Assembly (NCBI RefSeq): GCF_019175385.1 | Contig: NC_083339.1 | Span: forward strand, 116,545,601 to 116,609,600 | Reading direction: 5' to 3' | Source: Lycium barbarum | Lineage: Eukaryota > Streptophyta > Magnoliopsida > Solanales > Solanaceae | DNA length: 64,000 bases | Shown: in pieces, positions 1-12,299 of the stretch | Numbering within the stretch: position 1 is the first letter of the stretch | Layout of the letters: the number at the start of each line of letters is the position of its first letter | Notes under the pieces: generated by a model | The model's database searches: none | Seen by the model: only the letters and a program-made list of their open reading frames with translations | Told to the model about the DNA's origin: nothing | Position numbers and translations under genes: made by a program

Positions 1-159
1 ATAACTTCACTGTCCACTTCTTCCAAACCTCCTTATGGATTGTAGGTCACGCTTGTGAGCTATTAGAGCTTTTTTCTGTGAAGCTAATCTGCCTTAGTAT
101 CATCACTCAAGCTTGTATGTTGATGCTCCCAAATGTACTTTCTCCATAAAGTTTCTCTG

Positions 160-500
160 ATATCATGTCCATTAGCCTGTGTAATGTGATTAACAAACTC
201 TTTGCTAAGGTGCTTCACTCCAAACTTAATAGATCCTTCCTAAACTCATTAGTAGTAATCATAGTGGGTTTGTTAAAGGAAGATATATTGCTGAGACTAT
301 ACTTATGGTATACATTAGCAAAACGGATTAGAAAAGAAATGCGATTTTAAGTTTGATATGGCTAAGATTTATGATAGAGTGTCTTGGACCTATCTTTGTA
401 TGTTGATGAGGAAAATGAGATTCTATAAAATTTGGATTGACATGATCTATAGACATGTCGCAGACAAGTCTTTTTTAAGTCTGAAAGAGCTACTTCACCT
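160..500 (+). pseudogene. LINE reverse-transcriptase relic
   Basis: Two reading frames together resemble the fingers and palm of a plant non-LTR (LINE) reverse transcriptase. The first, 165-350, begins SISLCNVINKLFAKVLHSKL, like the common PISLCNV..K...K.L..RL block. A second frame from about 352 reads FDMAKIYDRVSWTYLCMLM, the FD-x-x-KAYDRV-W motif that carries a catalytic aspartate. The frames are offset, stops follow, and no YADD box, endonuclease or poly(A) tail is visible, so this is a short dead fragment. The motif order is seen in the sequence; the LINE assignment rests on family knowledge. Confidence 0.75.
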
Positions 501-663
501 ACTTTTTTATTTTATATGCTGAATTTTTTTCTAGAAAACTTAATGACTTGACTAATAAGGAAAACTTCATTTGTCACGACATGAGTAACCATGGACCTAG
601 TATCAATCACCTCGCCTTCACTGATTACATTTTTTTTTTCGTGGGTACAGGTGCTCTTTAGTA

Positions 664-1570
664 CACCTAATCACTCTATAATAAAAGGTCAAACTGAATC
701 ATTTTTTATCAATTTATTGAACACAATTGATATACATATTGGTATGCAATCGGATACAGTATTCACATAATACAAGTAAAAAACATGTGATAAATTACCA
801 AAAAAAAAACATGTGATATACATTAAGTGAGACATAATAAAGGAATCTCACATCAATACTGTAATATACTTAAAAATAATAATATTCAATTAGATATGCA
901 ATACACTTAGAGCCTGTTTGGATGGGCTTAAAAAAAGCAGCTTATAAGCTGGAAACAACTTATAAGCTAAGCCAAAAAAAAATAAGTTGGTGTAGTCCAA
1001 CTTATTTTTTTTGGCTTATAAGCTGTTTTCAGCTTATAAGCTGCTTTTTTTAAGTTAAGCAAAACAAACTCAATTAATTTTTTGGGCTTATGTTAAGCAC
1101 AAAATGACTTTAAGTTGACCAGCTAAACACTCAAAAAAACTGAAACAGCTTATAGGCAACTTATAAGCCAATCCAAACGGGCTCTTAATCATTCTAGTAA
1201 AAGGTTCAATTAAAACTTCTTGTCAAATTACTGAACATGATTGATGTACATATTAGTATGCAACCATGTGCTGAGATATCTACATAAAGATCTTGTAATA
1301 TACAAATGAATTAGAATAGACGGTATCTGACATCTACAATTGTGATATACTAAAAAAACTTATAATATACAATTAGAGATAGAATACATATAATCATATA
1401 GTAAAGGGTTAAATTAAATTATAGCTTCTTATCATTTTACTAGCCATAACTGATATACATATGCAACCTTATGTATCCACTTAATTAAAGTAAAAGAACA
1501 CGTGATATACAAACAAATGAACTAGAATAAAGGAATCTGACAATTACAACTATAATATAGACTTTAGCAT
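664..1570. repeat. Three diverged tandem copies of a ~200-250 bp AT-rich unit, split by a MITE
   Basis: Each copy starts with a form of 'aatca(t/c)tctagtaaaagg', continues through 'tgatatacatattgGTATGCAA' and a 'GTGATATACAAA'-like segment, and ends near 'aatatacaattaGatatgcAATACA'. The copies begin near 666, 1187 and 1390. The junction between copies 1 and 2 is interrupted by the MITE at 910-1184. No coding capacity is visible. Confidence 0.6.
910..1184. mobile_element. 275-bp MITE, Tourist/Harbinger-like, TTA target duplication
   Basis: The ends are inverted: GAGCCTGTTTGGATGGGCTTA on the left matches the reverse complement of the right end, GAGCCCGTTTGGATTGGCTTA, with two mismatches. TTA flanks both sides (907-909 and 1185-1187). 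Internal segments built on CTTATAAGCTG and GCTTATAAGC are themselves palindromic, so the element can fold on itself. A 3-bp TTA duplication is typical of PIF/Harbinger (Tourist) MITEs. No ORF is present. Confidence 0.85.
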
Positions 1571-1808
1571 ACCAAAAAGGGAATTGAATTTCAGCTTTTA
1601 TTTTAAAAAAGAATATATAAATTAAAATCATCATTGACAAAATATAAAAATAATTAAGACAAATAAAACAAACATTTGACCTAATTAAACTGCGTGGAGG
1701 GGAGATTACATGCAATCTAGTTATATAAATTTTACAAAACAAAATAATTTTCCTTTTAATAAGTTGTATGGGTTGATTGAAACTCTATTGAAACTTGATA
1801 AACACTAC

Positions 1809-2527
1809 GTCACGCCCCAATCACGCCCCAATGGGGGCAGCTACCATTTTCCACCTCGGTAGGTGAACTCATCCCTTATTCACAACCAAACAATAAATAA
1901 TATAAATCCAATTACCCAGAATTACATAATAAGACTAACATAAATAGATAAATATAATAAATGCGGAAGATACATAAAATCCCAAAATCTGGTCTGAATA
2001 GTACAAGAGCCACTACATAATGTCTAGGAAATACAAGTCTCAACATCCATAAATAGCTGTCTAAATGATAGAATATAAAGACAAAAATAGATAGGAATCA
2101 TTCGGGCAGCGAATCCATCCAAGTGCTCACCCTAGAATGCTCGTCAAACAGCGTCGGGACTCAGCCACGAAGCGAGGAAGTCGAACCGGTCACGAACTCT
2201 GCACTCAGAAAAGAATGTAGCAAGGTAGAATCAGTACAACCACACGTACTGAATAGGTATTATAGGCCGACAATAGTTAGATAACATATGCATAAGAAAG
2301 AGACTAAAAATGTAGACATGCTCACAATCAAATATAACTTAACACAGTCCAAAGTATCAAATCCAGTACCAAATTACCAAGTCTAGTATATCACCTCAAA
2401 ATCCACTATAAGTCCAAAACACAATCTTAAGTACCACTATTAAGTACGCGTATCACCAAGATCAACCAACAAGTCTAATACAAGCCATATGTTAATATGA
2501 GATGAATGCAACGCCATGCAGTGATAC
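1809..2527 (-). mobile_element. LTR fragment, inverted (Gypsy-type)
   Basis: Read on the minus strand, this ends with a GGGGCGTGAC-type terminus at about 1809 and contains the segment 'agtacgtgtggttgtactgattctacc', typical of plant Gypsy LTRs. It stops abruptly where a plus-strand LTR begins at 2528. No coding region or partner LTR is visible. The 1571-1808 stretch on its left shows nothing recognisable. Confidence 0.5.
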
Positions 2528-4296
2528 TGTAACACCCCGTACCTTTAACCTAAGCTTTGACCATGATCCTAGACTTAAAAAACCAGATAAAGAATATGGG
2601 AATTTGAAATTTCCTCTTCAGTTGTAAGATGGTGGTTTACACCCATGAACAGTGATCATATTTCAGTATATGACCCGTATTTCAAGTCGTAAACTAGTAC
2701 CAAAGATTTCTGAGCATTCTGGAATTTGACACTTAGAGGTTACATCGTTAAATACGGACCGTATTTTGAAATACGACCCTTATTTCAATACTTATTTTGA
2801 ATTTTGGAAAACTTCCTTGATGAAAGTTGTAGATCTTTGAAATACCTTCCCAACGGTATATTATGGGGGTCAAACAGACATCTGTGCAAAGAGTTATGGC
2901 CATTTTGACTGAAGAGACACAGTGCAGTCCATACGGAATACGGACCGTATTTCAAAATACGGCCAGTTTTTAACTGAGTGTAAAATTTAATTTTTCCAGA
3001 ACAGTATATATTCGTCCATATCAGTTCAAATCATTATTTTTCATTCCTTCAAGCCCTAGAACGACCTCCTACCCTCTTCCATCATCAAGAACACCAAGGT
3101 AAGCCTACTCTAATTATTCCAACTCAATTCTAATATATACTCTAATAATCTAATCAAGAAATCATTGTTCCTAATCTAGGGTTTTCAAGAAAACCCATCT
3201 CAAGGTTCAAGAATCAAGATTTAGTAAATCTTCTCCAAAATTCAAGTCTTTAATTCAAGTTTTGGAGCAATTAAGATATGTAGAACTTCCATCCACATGT
3301 GGGAATCTCTACGTTCTTCCCCATGCTCTGTTTCTTGATATCCATGAAGTTCAAATCCTAGGGCATTAAACCCAACATATTGGTAGCCCGTATTTATGTA
3401 TTTATGTACATGAATTTTGTATCTATATTCGTTATTGTATTCCTAATCTTCCATTACGGTTATTAGGAACCCTAGCTTAATCCATGAATCATGAATTCTT
3501 TCTCATGTGTTCTCATTATATTTATATGAAACTTTATGATTTTATCTAGCAAGTTACAAGCATGTTTTCAAGTCAATTATATATATATAATTATGAACTA
3601 TTGTTATTACTCATGAATCAAGAACATGTTTGCAAGACTATGACAAGTTATCTTATGAAACCATATTACAAGATATTTCATGAAACCATGTTACAAGTTA
3701 TTTCGTAAAATCATGATTACAAGTTATTTCACAAAAATCATGGGCTTCTTAGCCAACTATATCATGTTCATGTTTTTGGGATTTGCTTAGTTAACCGAGA
3801 AGGCTCAGATAGCCTGAAACTACGTAGCCACAGTAGGATAAGGGTTGTCAGCAAGGAGGCAACACCTTCATTATGCAGTTTGGATCCTTACATGTTTATT
3901 ATTACTTAAATCTCATATCCCTATCAAGGTGTGAGTGTTCTGCTGGTAGGACGCAAGTACCAGATCATGTTGTCAGTTATACTATAGCATTCCCCACGTT
4001 ACAAGCAGTTTTATATACATGTATTTCAATTGATTTACTGTTTTCAGACTTTACCCACGTTTCATGCTCATGTTCAAGTTACATTCAGTTTCAGTTCATG
4101 TCTTATACCTATGTTGTGCCATGTTCTTCATTTCAGCAGGTTTTACATACTAGTACTATTCACCATGTACTAACGTCCCTTTTGCCCGGGGCCTGCACTT
4201 CACGGTGCAGATACAGGTTTTCAGGAGCATACACCTGCGCAGTAGGATCACCTCAGTTATCAGCTTATTGGTGAGCCCCACTCCTCTCGGGGTTGA
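2528..4296 (+). mobile_element. Truncated Gypsy LTR (TGTAACACCCCG start)
   Basis: It opens with TGTAACACCCCGTACC, a common Gypsy LTR start in plants, and continues through leader-like sequence (3050-3110, 'ccctagaacgacctcc...accaaggtaag') to a 'gagccccactcctctcgggg' block. It then breaks at 4297, where another LTR starts. No PBS, coding region or second LTR belongs to it. The 133-aa ORF at 3873-4274 lies wholly inside this LTR and has no coding character. Confidence 0.6.
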
Positions 4297-7200
4297 TGTT
4301 ATACCCCATATTTTCATACTTTGGGACGTTTTAAACTAAACGCGACAAGTTAAAGACAAGACTATTTTAAGATACAAAGTAGAGACTTTAACTTCCGATT
4401 TTGTTTCAAGTCATAAGTTACCTACAAATTTCGTTTGGCATAGAAGCATTAATGGATAATTGGGATTAAATTAACCATGATTAGATTATTAAGTGGGATT
4501 GGAAAACTAAATCAGTCCATTAAAAATAGCCATAGTTGGCCGTGTAGTTTAGTGGGATGGTCAAAGAATATTTGACCCAAATATTGAGTGGGACACTTGT
4601 CCAACTCTTGCAACTCATATATAAGGTAAAATGCTGATTCACTATCAACTAACTAGCTCATTTCAACATTTCAAAGTGTAGAAAATATAGTGATAGAGAG
4701 AGAGGCTCTCGGCTACAAGCTGGCCAAGAACACCCTCCTCCAAATTGCTCCAAAAAAATCAGTTTCTTGGACAATTTAACTCCCCTAAAGGTGTATTAAC
4801 GTGTAGCATTCATTGGAATAGCAAGAGCAAGTGTTAAAATTCAAGAAGTGAAAGTGAAGGGCTAGCCGATTGAAGTGTTTAGTTACAATGTAAGAATGAT
4901 CATTTTTCTTGTGTTGTATGATGATTTGAATGTATAATTCGTGCATGTTGTTGTTGTTTTGTTGTTGTGGTTGAAGTTGAGGTGAGCCGTGAGCTTGGGT
5001 GAAGCCATGTTGGTCTCATTTTGCATGTATTGTTGATGGGTTGGACGTGTGTCAACATATGTAAATGAACAAAGATTGTAGAAGTATGTTTCTGATATTG
5101 CATGTTGGTATTGGACTGTTTTTCTTGAAGTTGAAGTGGGTCGTGTGTTGTAGACTTAAATGGAATCATGCTTAATCTTCTTGTACATGTATTGGGAAGG
5201 AATTGAATGTGTTGTAGTGTGGATAAATGGATGAAAATCATGAAGTTGTCGTGGTTGTGTTGAAGCCGTGTAGGGGGCTGTTTTAGAAGAATTTATGGAC
5301 TGTTTTGTGTCATGTTTTGATTGCTGTTGTTATGGACATTGTGGTGTATTGTATGCATTATGAATATGTGAATTGAGGTGTTAAAGAAATGAATCATGTT
5401 GAAGGGGGAAAACAGTCCAAACCGTGGACTGTTTTAATGTTAGGAGTGAATTAGTGTATGTTGAATGTTGGTTATTGTTATGAACGTATAGTGAAAGTGA
5501 AGTTTAATGATTCAAGTTGAAATTGAAATGGTTTGTGGGCTGTTGTAAGAGTTAATATGATGCTAAAACAGTTCCAATAATCATATAAGTAATGTTGTAA
5601 ACGTGTTGTTGTCGTTGTAGTTGAAGTTGGAAAATTGCGAAGCGAAAATGGTAATGTTGTGTGTGTTGTTTGGCCGTGGATAAGGGCCTGTTTTAAATGA
5701 TGTACGGACTGTCCAAAGTTCCCTTAAGTCATGTTTAAACAAGTTCGGATTGATACATGAAAGAATGACTAACAATATTAGCTTGTAGTACTAGTTGGTT
5801 TGAATGCGAACGAAACGTCGTCTAAATGTTGGAAAGGGATTGTTAACGTTAAAATACATATTGAATTCCCTCGTAGACTAATTGTAGCTCTTGATATCTT
5901 GATATAGGATAAGTACTATTGGGCAGCAAGTACAAGTTATAATACGACTAAACGCTAAAGGTATGTAAAGCCTATTCCTTCTTTCTTTTGGCATGTCCTA
6001 GACGTAAGTAAGAAATGATATGAACCTTGGGGTAAATTCTACTCTCTAGTTCCAAGCATGACTTATGATGCTATTCATTCCGTAATGTTATGGTCACGAG
6101 CCTACTATATGATTGACTAATGAATGATGTATAGAAGTTCCTACTTTTAAAGAATTGCATAATTAAAGGCATACTTGACTATCAAAAGTTACACCATGTC
6201 AAATTGATACATGTACATGAAATCTGAAACGTTCCTTGCTATAACTTGTAATGAGATTTAAAAAGAACTGAATATGATTATTATCCTGACACTTTAGAGC
6301 TGGTTAGTTACTTATCTATTGAGTCTCAAAAGATGAATTGCATATATGTGGTTGCTTATTATTCTGCTCGTGCTTACCGCTATATCCTTCACTGAGTCCC
6401 GGGCCAGGACACGTTTTCGTGCGCATATTTACTATATTACTCACCGAGCCCCTCACTAGAGGGCCGGGACACGTTATATATATATGATGATATGATGATA
6501 TGATGATATGATGATGATATGATGACATGATGATATGGAGATGGCGGCCAGGAGGGCATATATTCCTTATTACCGAGTCCCTCACTAGAGGACCGGGACA
6601 CGTATATGTTTATGTTATGATGCTATGATTATAATTACCGAGTCCCTCACTAAAGGGCCGGGACACGTTATATATTTTATATACAGAATGATTATTCAGC
6701 CTTGGTTACAAAACTCTATATTGATATTGATATGAGAACGATACAGATGAAATATGTTCAAAGGCAAGTGTTATGAAATTCTGTTTGTTGCATTGGGTCC
6801 TACACACCTTGTCTGAGTATGAGTCTACTACTATATTTCATGCTTTACATGCTCAGTACATATTCCGTACTGACCCCCTTTTCTTCGGGGGGCTGCGTTC
6901 ATGCTCGCAGGTACAGACGCTCGTTTCGGAGATCCGCTAGCCTAGGATACCTATTCAGCTACTTTGAAGTGCTCCTTTGTTCCGGAGCCTAGCTTATGGT
7001 ATAACTCCCTTTTGTTGTATATGTATGTGTTTATTTGGGGTACGGCGGGGCCCTGTCCCGTCATATGATACTGTCATTACTCTTAGAGGTCTGTGGACAC
7101 ATGTGTGGGTCTGTATAAAGTTGTTGTTGCATTGTATAAATATGACTTATGTTTGGGGCGTACCCATTCGTAATGGCAGCCTTGTCGGCTTGTATATATA

Positions 7201-7454
7201 TATATGTTTGGGATGTTGCGTGTAGTGGCAGCCTTGTCGGCTTGCGTAAACATATATATGTTGTTGTTGAAGATCGTAACTCCTCATGAGACAGGTGCCT
7301 ACGACATACAGAATTGTGACAGCTTTAGAATAACGTCCTGTCTTTTTTATACAAATAAGTTCATAATATGCTGGTTATAAAAGATTATGGTTAACAGGTG
7401 ATATGAGTGTCCACTTCGGACACTAGTCACGGCCTACGGGGTTGGGTCGTGACA
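4297..7454 (+). repeat. 5' LTR, 3,158 bp
   Basis: It begins TGTTATACCCCATATTTTC and ends GGGTCGTGACA, four bases before a tRNA-Met-type PBS. Such long LTRs are usual for Tekay/Del chromoviruses. A plausible LTR leader (5' UTR) precedes gag. The left flank GTTGA (4292-4296) would be the target duplication but cannot be confirmed, because the 3' LTR is missing. ORFs inside the LTR are non-coding. Confidence 0.75.
6370..6680 (+). repeat. Four copies of a GC-rich motif plus (GATGATAT)n inside the LTR
   Basis: A ~30-bp block of the form CCGAGTCCCTCACTAGAGGG followed by CCGGGACACGT recurs four times (near 6390, 6447, 6571 and 6638); the first copy is shortened. An ATG/ATGATA microsatellite lies between copies 2 and 3 (6480-6535). 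Internal repeats of this kind are common in long Gypsy LTRs and may form hairpins. Confidence 0.8.
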
Positions 7455-7458
7455 GAAG

Positions 7459-7472
7459 TGGTATCAGAGCGG
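7459..7472 (+). promoter_or_regulatory. Primer-binding site (initiator tRNA-Met type)
   Basis: TGGTATCAGAGCGG lies four bases after the LTR end. TGGTATCAGAGC is the standard plant retrotransposon PBS, complementary to the 3' end of initiator methionine tRNA, where minus-strand DNA synthesis starts. Confidence 0.9.
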
Positions 7473-7659
7473 TTCAATCCTCGGAGTGTCTACAGACCGT
7501 GTCGAGTAGAGTCTTGTTTATCGATGTGTTGTGCACCACATTTATAAACAGAAAGCTACAGGACATTTAGGATGTCATCTTTCCTTCTCATTCTAGATCG
7601 TGCGATAGAGCTGTATTATCAGGATAATCTTTCCCTAACATATTGTTATGTTTACAGCG

Positions 7660-10600
7660 ATGCCTCCAAAGAAGGCGACAGCCGCCAAGAAGGGCAAGGC
7701 AGTAGTTGGAGAGACCAGTGAGACCCGGAGGATTACTAGGGCTTATTCCCAATATATGCCTGAGATTAGGCTTCAGTCAGCGAGCTCCGCTACACCACCA
7801 TTATCAGAGGAGCCTAGGGCAGCAGCAGCTGCAGGTCAGGAGACAGATTTACCACCAGCTCCTGAGGTTCCAGCACCTGAGCCTTCAGCTCCCTAGCCAG
7901 GGGCGGAGGATAGGGCTATGCATGACGCAATACAGTTATTGACCAGGTTGGTATCGGGACAGGCTCGCAGACGCGGGTTAGGAGGTGATTATGCGGACAT
8001 ACACGATAGTTTGAGGGTCCGTGATTTCTTGACTTGTAACCCCCCAGAATTTTATGGGTCGAAGCCCGCGGAGGATCCACAGGAGTTTATTCGACAGATG
8101 CTGCGTACGTTGCGGGTGAATAAAGCTTCCGAGACTGAGTCGGTTGAATTGGCTTCATATCGGTTGCGTGACGTAGCGATTAATTGGTATGAGTCTTGGG
8201 AGTTGTCCAGAGGTGAGGATGCTCCACCAGTAGTATGGGATGAGTTCGTGGAGGCTTTTCTGGGTCACTTTCTGCCTCCGGAGATGAGGCGAGCCAGAGT
8301 TGACAGATTTCTACACCTGAGGCAGAATGGTAGAAGTGTTCGAGATTATAGCCTCGAGTTTGATTCACTGGCTAGGTACGCACCCACTATTGTAGCTGAC
8401 ATGGCAGATAGGGTGCATCGTTACGTAATGGGGCTGGATAATTACTTGATTGATAGTTGTATGGCAATGGCTTCTCAACCTGGTATGGATGTCGCTCGAG
8501 TGCAGGCATATGCACAGGGGGTTGAGGAACGACAGAGAGGGCGTCGATTTGATAGGGAGCAGGATAAGGGTCAGCGTAAGAGATTTAGATCAGCTGGGTA
8601 CTTTTCTGGTGACTTTCGGGGCAGGCAGCCCCAATAGCAGTATAGTAGATATCCTTCCCAGCCGGCACGGAGTGCACCTCCACAATTTACCAGTAGGAGG
8701 TTTGACAGCACGGGGTATTCGGGAGCTGGTCAAAGCTCCATGACTTCAGGTTCCCAGATGCACAGGAATACAGGCCAGATGAGACCACCTATACCTCCGT
8801 GTCCTCGATGTGGCAGACGCCATCCAGGGGAATGCCGTTTCATTACTGGTGCTTGTTTCTCTTGCGGCCGTCAGGGCCATACTATAAGGGAGTGTCGATT
8901 TGGGGGTGGTGCAGGTGGCGCAGCTCAGCCTACGGGATCAGTTGCTGGTTCTTCCTCTTCGGTGGCTATGCGCCCTATGGGGCAAGGTATTCCGACACCA
9001 GTAGGCCGTGGCAGAGGCCGTGGAGGGGCTTCCAGTTCTGGCGGTCCTTCAAACCGCATATATGCTTTAGCCAGCAGACAGGATCAGGAGGCGTCGCCAA
9101 ATGTGGTTACAGGTATACTATCGATTTTCTCCCGAGATGTATATGCATTGATAGACCCAGGCTCCACATTATCATATATTTCCCCTTTTGTTGCTAGTAA
9201 AATTGGGATAAAATCTGAATCTATAGAGCCATTCGAGGTAGCTACACCGGTAGGGGATTTTGTCTTAGCAAAACTAGTGTATAAAGATTGTTCGGTGGTT
9301 ATATATAATCGATGTACCAAGGCAGATTTGGTAGAACTAGATATGATTGAGTTCGATGTTATTATGGGGATGGACTGGTTGGCTTCTTGTTATGCTAATG
9401 TTGACTGCAGAGGCAAAGTAGTGCGATTTCAGTTCCCAGGGGAACCAATTATAGAATGGAGGGGGAATACAGCATCGCCAAGAGGTAAGTTTATTTCATA
9501 CCTCAAGGCAAGGAAAATGGTTAGGAAGGGCTATATTTACCATCTGGTTCGTGTGTATGACTTGAAAGCAGAAGTACCGACTCTCCAGTCAGTCCCAGTG
9601 GTTAATGAATTTCCAGATGTGTTTCCAGAGGAACTTCCAGGTCTTCCTCCTGAACGTGAGATAGAGTTCACTATAGATGTATTGCCAGATACTCAGCCCA
9701 TATCTATTCCTCCTTACAGAATGGCACCTGCAGAATTGAAAGAATTGAAGGAGCAACTGAGAGACCTATTAGAGAAGGGCTTCATTAGGCCCAGTACATC
9801 ACCTTGGGGCGCACCGGTATTATTTGTAAGAAAGAAGGATGGGTCGCTGCAGATGTGTATTGATTATAGGCAGCTGAACAAAGTAACAATAAAGAACAGA
9901 TATCCCCTTCCCAGGATTGATGATTTATTTAACCAGTTGCAGAAATGTTTTTCAAAGATAGACTTCCGGTCAGGTTATCACCAGGTGCGGGTAAAGGAAG
10001 CAGACATTCCGAAGACTGCGTTCAGGACCCGATACGGGCATTACGAGTTTAAAGTGATGTCTTTTGGGCTGACCAATGCTCCAGCAGTGTTTATGGCCTT
10101 GATGAACAGGGTGTTTAAGCCATTCATTAACTTGTTCGTGATTGTATTTATTGATGATATTCTGGTCTATTCACGATCAGAAGAAGAGCATGCAGGTCAC
10201 TTGAGGACTGTACTTAAGGTCCTCCAGAATCAGAAATTATATGCTAAGTTCTCTAAATGTGAGTTCTGGTTTACTTCAGTAGCATTTCTGGGGCATATTG
10301 TTGGAGCAGACGGTATTCGAGTAGACTCGCAGAAAATTGAGGCCGTCAAGACTTGGCCTAGACCTACGACGCCTACTGAGGTACGTAGCTTTCTGGGGCT
10401 AGCAGGATATTACAGGAGATTTGTAGAAAAGTTTGCCTCAATTTCAGCTCCTTTAACAAGGCTCACACAGAAGGCAGCTAAGTTCCAGTGGACCGATGCT
10501 TGTGAACGAAGCTTCCAATTATTGAAGGACAAGTTGACTACAGCTCCAGTTCTAACTCTTCCTGAGGGGCTAGAGTTGCTGAAAGATTATGATGTCGATA

Positions 10601-12015
10601 TTCTGTATCACCCAGGAAAGGCTAACGTTGTAGCAGATGCACTCAGCCGTAAATCTATGGGTAGTTTGGCAGGTGTACAGCCAGGAAGGAAAGAAATAGT
10701 CCATGAGATTCATCAGCTAGCTAGCCTTGGAGTTCGTTTGGCTGATTCTGATGATGGCAGAATTTTTATGCGAGGTGTTGCTGAGTCCTCTATTGTAGAA
10801 GAAGTGAAGAGACGTCAATATGAGGATCCTATTCTTGTACATTACAGAGACACAACACTTCAGAAGGACGAGACCCCATTCAAGATGTCATCTGATGAAG
10901 TACTACAATACAGAAACAGATTATGTGTACCTGAGGTTGCAGGATTAAGGCAACAGGTTATGGGGGAGGCACACTATGCTCGTTATTCTGTTCACCCAGG
11001 ATCAACAAAAATGTATCATGACCTTAGGTGTTTGTATTGGTGGAATGGTATGAAAAAGGACATAGCAGAATTCGTGGCCCGGTGTCCGAATTGCCAACAG
11101 GTCAAGATAGAGCACCAGAAGCCTGGAGGACTACTGCAGGAGATGGAGATTTTGACCTGGAAATGGGAGGTAATTAACATGGATTTCGTCACAGGTCTAC
11201 CTCGCACTCCACGGAAATATGACTCTGTCTGGGTTATTGTTGATAGACTGACGAAATCAGCCCACTTTCTTCCAGTCAGGACTACGTATTCAGCTGAAGA
11301 TTATGCCAGATTGTATCTTAAGGAGATAGTGAGACTTCATGGGGTTCCCACAGCTATTATCTCTGATAGAGGGGCCCAGTTTACAACTAATTTTTGGAGA
11401 TCCTTCCAGGAGGGATTGGGGACACAGGTGAGTCTCAGCACAGCATTTCACCCTCAGGCTGACGGACAGGCCGAGCGTACCATTCAGACGCTACAAGATA
11501 TGTTACGGGCCTGTGTCATTGATTTTAGGGGCAGCTGGGATGATCACTTGCCGCTGATCGAGTTTGCTTATAACAATAGCTACCATTCTAGCATTCAGAT
11601 GGCACCATACGAAGCTCTATATGGCAGGAAGTGTAGATCCCCTATAGGCTGGTTTGAAGTTGGTGAGACTAAGATAATAGGCCCAGATATGGTTCAGCAG
11701 GCTGTCGATAAGGTGAAGCTTATTCAGGAAAGGTTATTGGCAGCCCAGAGTCGGCAGAAGTCATATGCAGATAATCAACGTCGACACTTGGAATTTCAGG
11801 TTGGCGATTGGGTGTTCTTGAAGGTGTCACCCATGAAGGGTGTTATGAGATTCGGCAAGAAAGGGAAGTTGAGCCCGAGATACATTGGACCTTACCAGAT
11901 TATCCGTAGGGTAGGCCAAGTTTTCCCCCCTTCCATCCGAGAGCGTCGTAGTCCAAGCCCCACAGTTCACAGCGCCGTAATCCAACTCCCCTCTCCTTTA
12001 TGTTTTTTTTTTTAA
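7660..12015 (+). pseudogene. Gypsy gag-pol polyprotein with two in-frame TAGs, RNase H core missing
   Basis: One frame runs from MPPKK at 7660 (an upstream in-frame ATG lies at 7648) to 12015. It is broken only by TAG at 7894-7896 and TAG at 8635-8637, the latter in a CAA-TAG-CAG context that suggests C-to-T change at glutamine codons. Domains in order: retrotransposon gag (about 8000-8500); CCHC knuckle [14 protein letters not shown] (8854-8895); aspartic protease ALIDPGST (about 9148); RT with [17 protein letters not shown] and the catalytic [10 protein letters not shown] (about 10144); RNase H tether; integrase with VHPG...CPNCQQV zinc site and the DDE core (MDF, SDRGAQF, ADGQAER). After LTLPEG the protein jumps to LELLKDYD, skipping about 100 residues of RNase H core without a frameshift. 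The last ~30 residues, after [11 protein letters not shown], are unrelated read-through. Confidence 0.9.
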
Positions 12016-12239
12016 AACCATCCGCTGAAAAAAAGTTTTTTAGACATTAATGAAGTTAGTTAGATTGAGATATAGATAATCGAATACGATGAATATTGGT
12101 TGAAAGTTTATATTTTTTTGGTTGAAATAGTCCAATTATTTATAAATTGGATGAATGCAATTGTAAGAAAATGTTAGCTCTTTCAACAGCCAAGACCAAG
12201 GAATCCGTGTAAAAAAAATTGGGATTTGACTTGTCCATG
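11920..12239. other. Unassigned junction sequence
   Basis: After the Gypsy break there is a C/T-rich stretch, a T12 run at 12004 and AT-rich DNA with an 'AGTCCAATTATTTATAAATTGGA'-like imperfect hairpin at about 12128. No gene or clear repeat is recognised. It may include the left terminus of the MULE at its right, but no terminal inverted repeat could be matched. Confidence 0.4.
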
Positions 12240-12299
12240 CTAAAAAAATTGTCCCTGCATTTCCCAAAGTATGCAACGAAATATAAAAGATATATAACG

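Larger units (their letters stand above)
4297..11919 (+). mobile_element. Ty3/Gypsy retrotransposon, 3'-truncated (chromovirus/Tekay-like)
   Basis: The order is 5' LTR (4297-7454), PBS (about 7459), gag-pol (7660-12015), all on plus. The long LTR and the pol order protease, RT, RNase H, integrase fit the chromovirus branch, but the chromodomain and 3' LTR are absent. The familiar integrase C-terminal motif ([11 protein letters not shown]) ends at about 11917 and the following residues match nothing expected. No continuation of the element is seen to the right, so this is a truncation rather than an interruption. It is defective in three ways: two TAG codons, a missing RNase H core and the lost 3' end. 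Confidence 0.85.

Noticed and set aside
3873..4274. 133-aa ORF on plus
   Set aside because: Lies entirely in a Gypsy LTR, with no domain; Cys/Ser/Tyr-rich composition follows the base composition.
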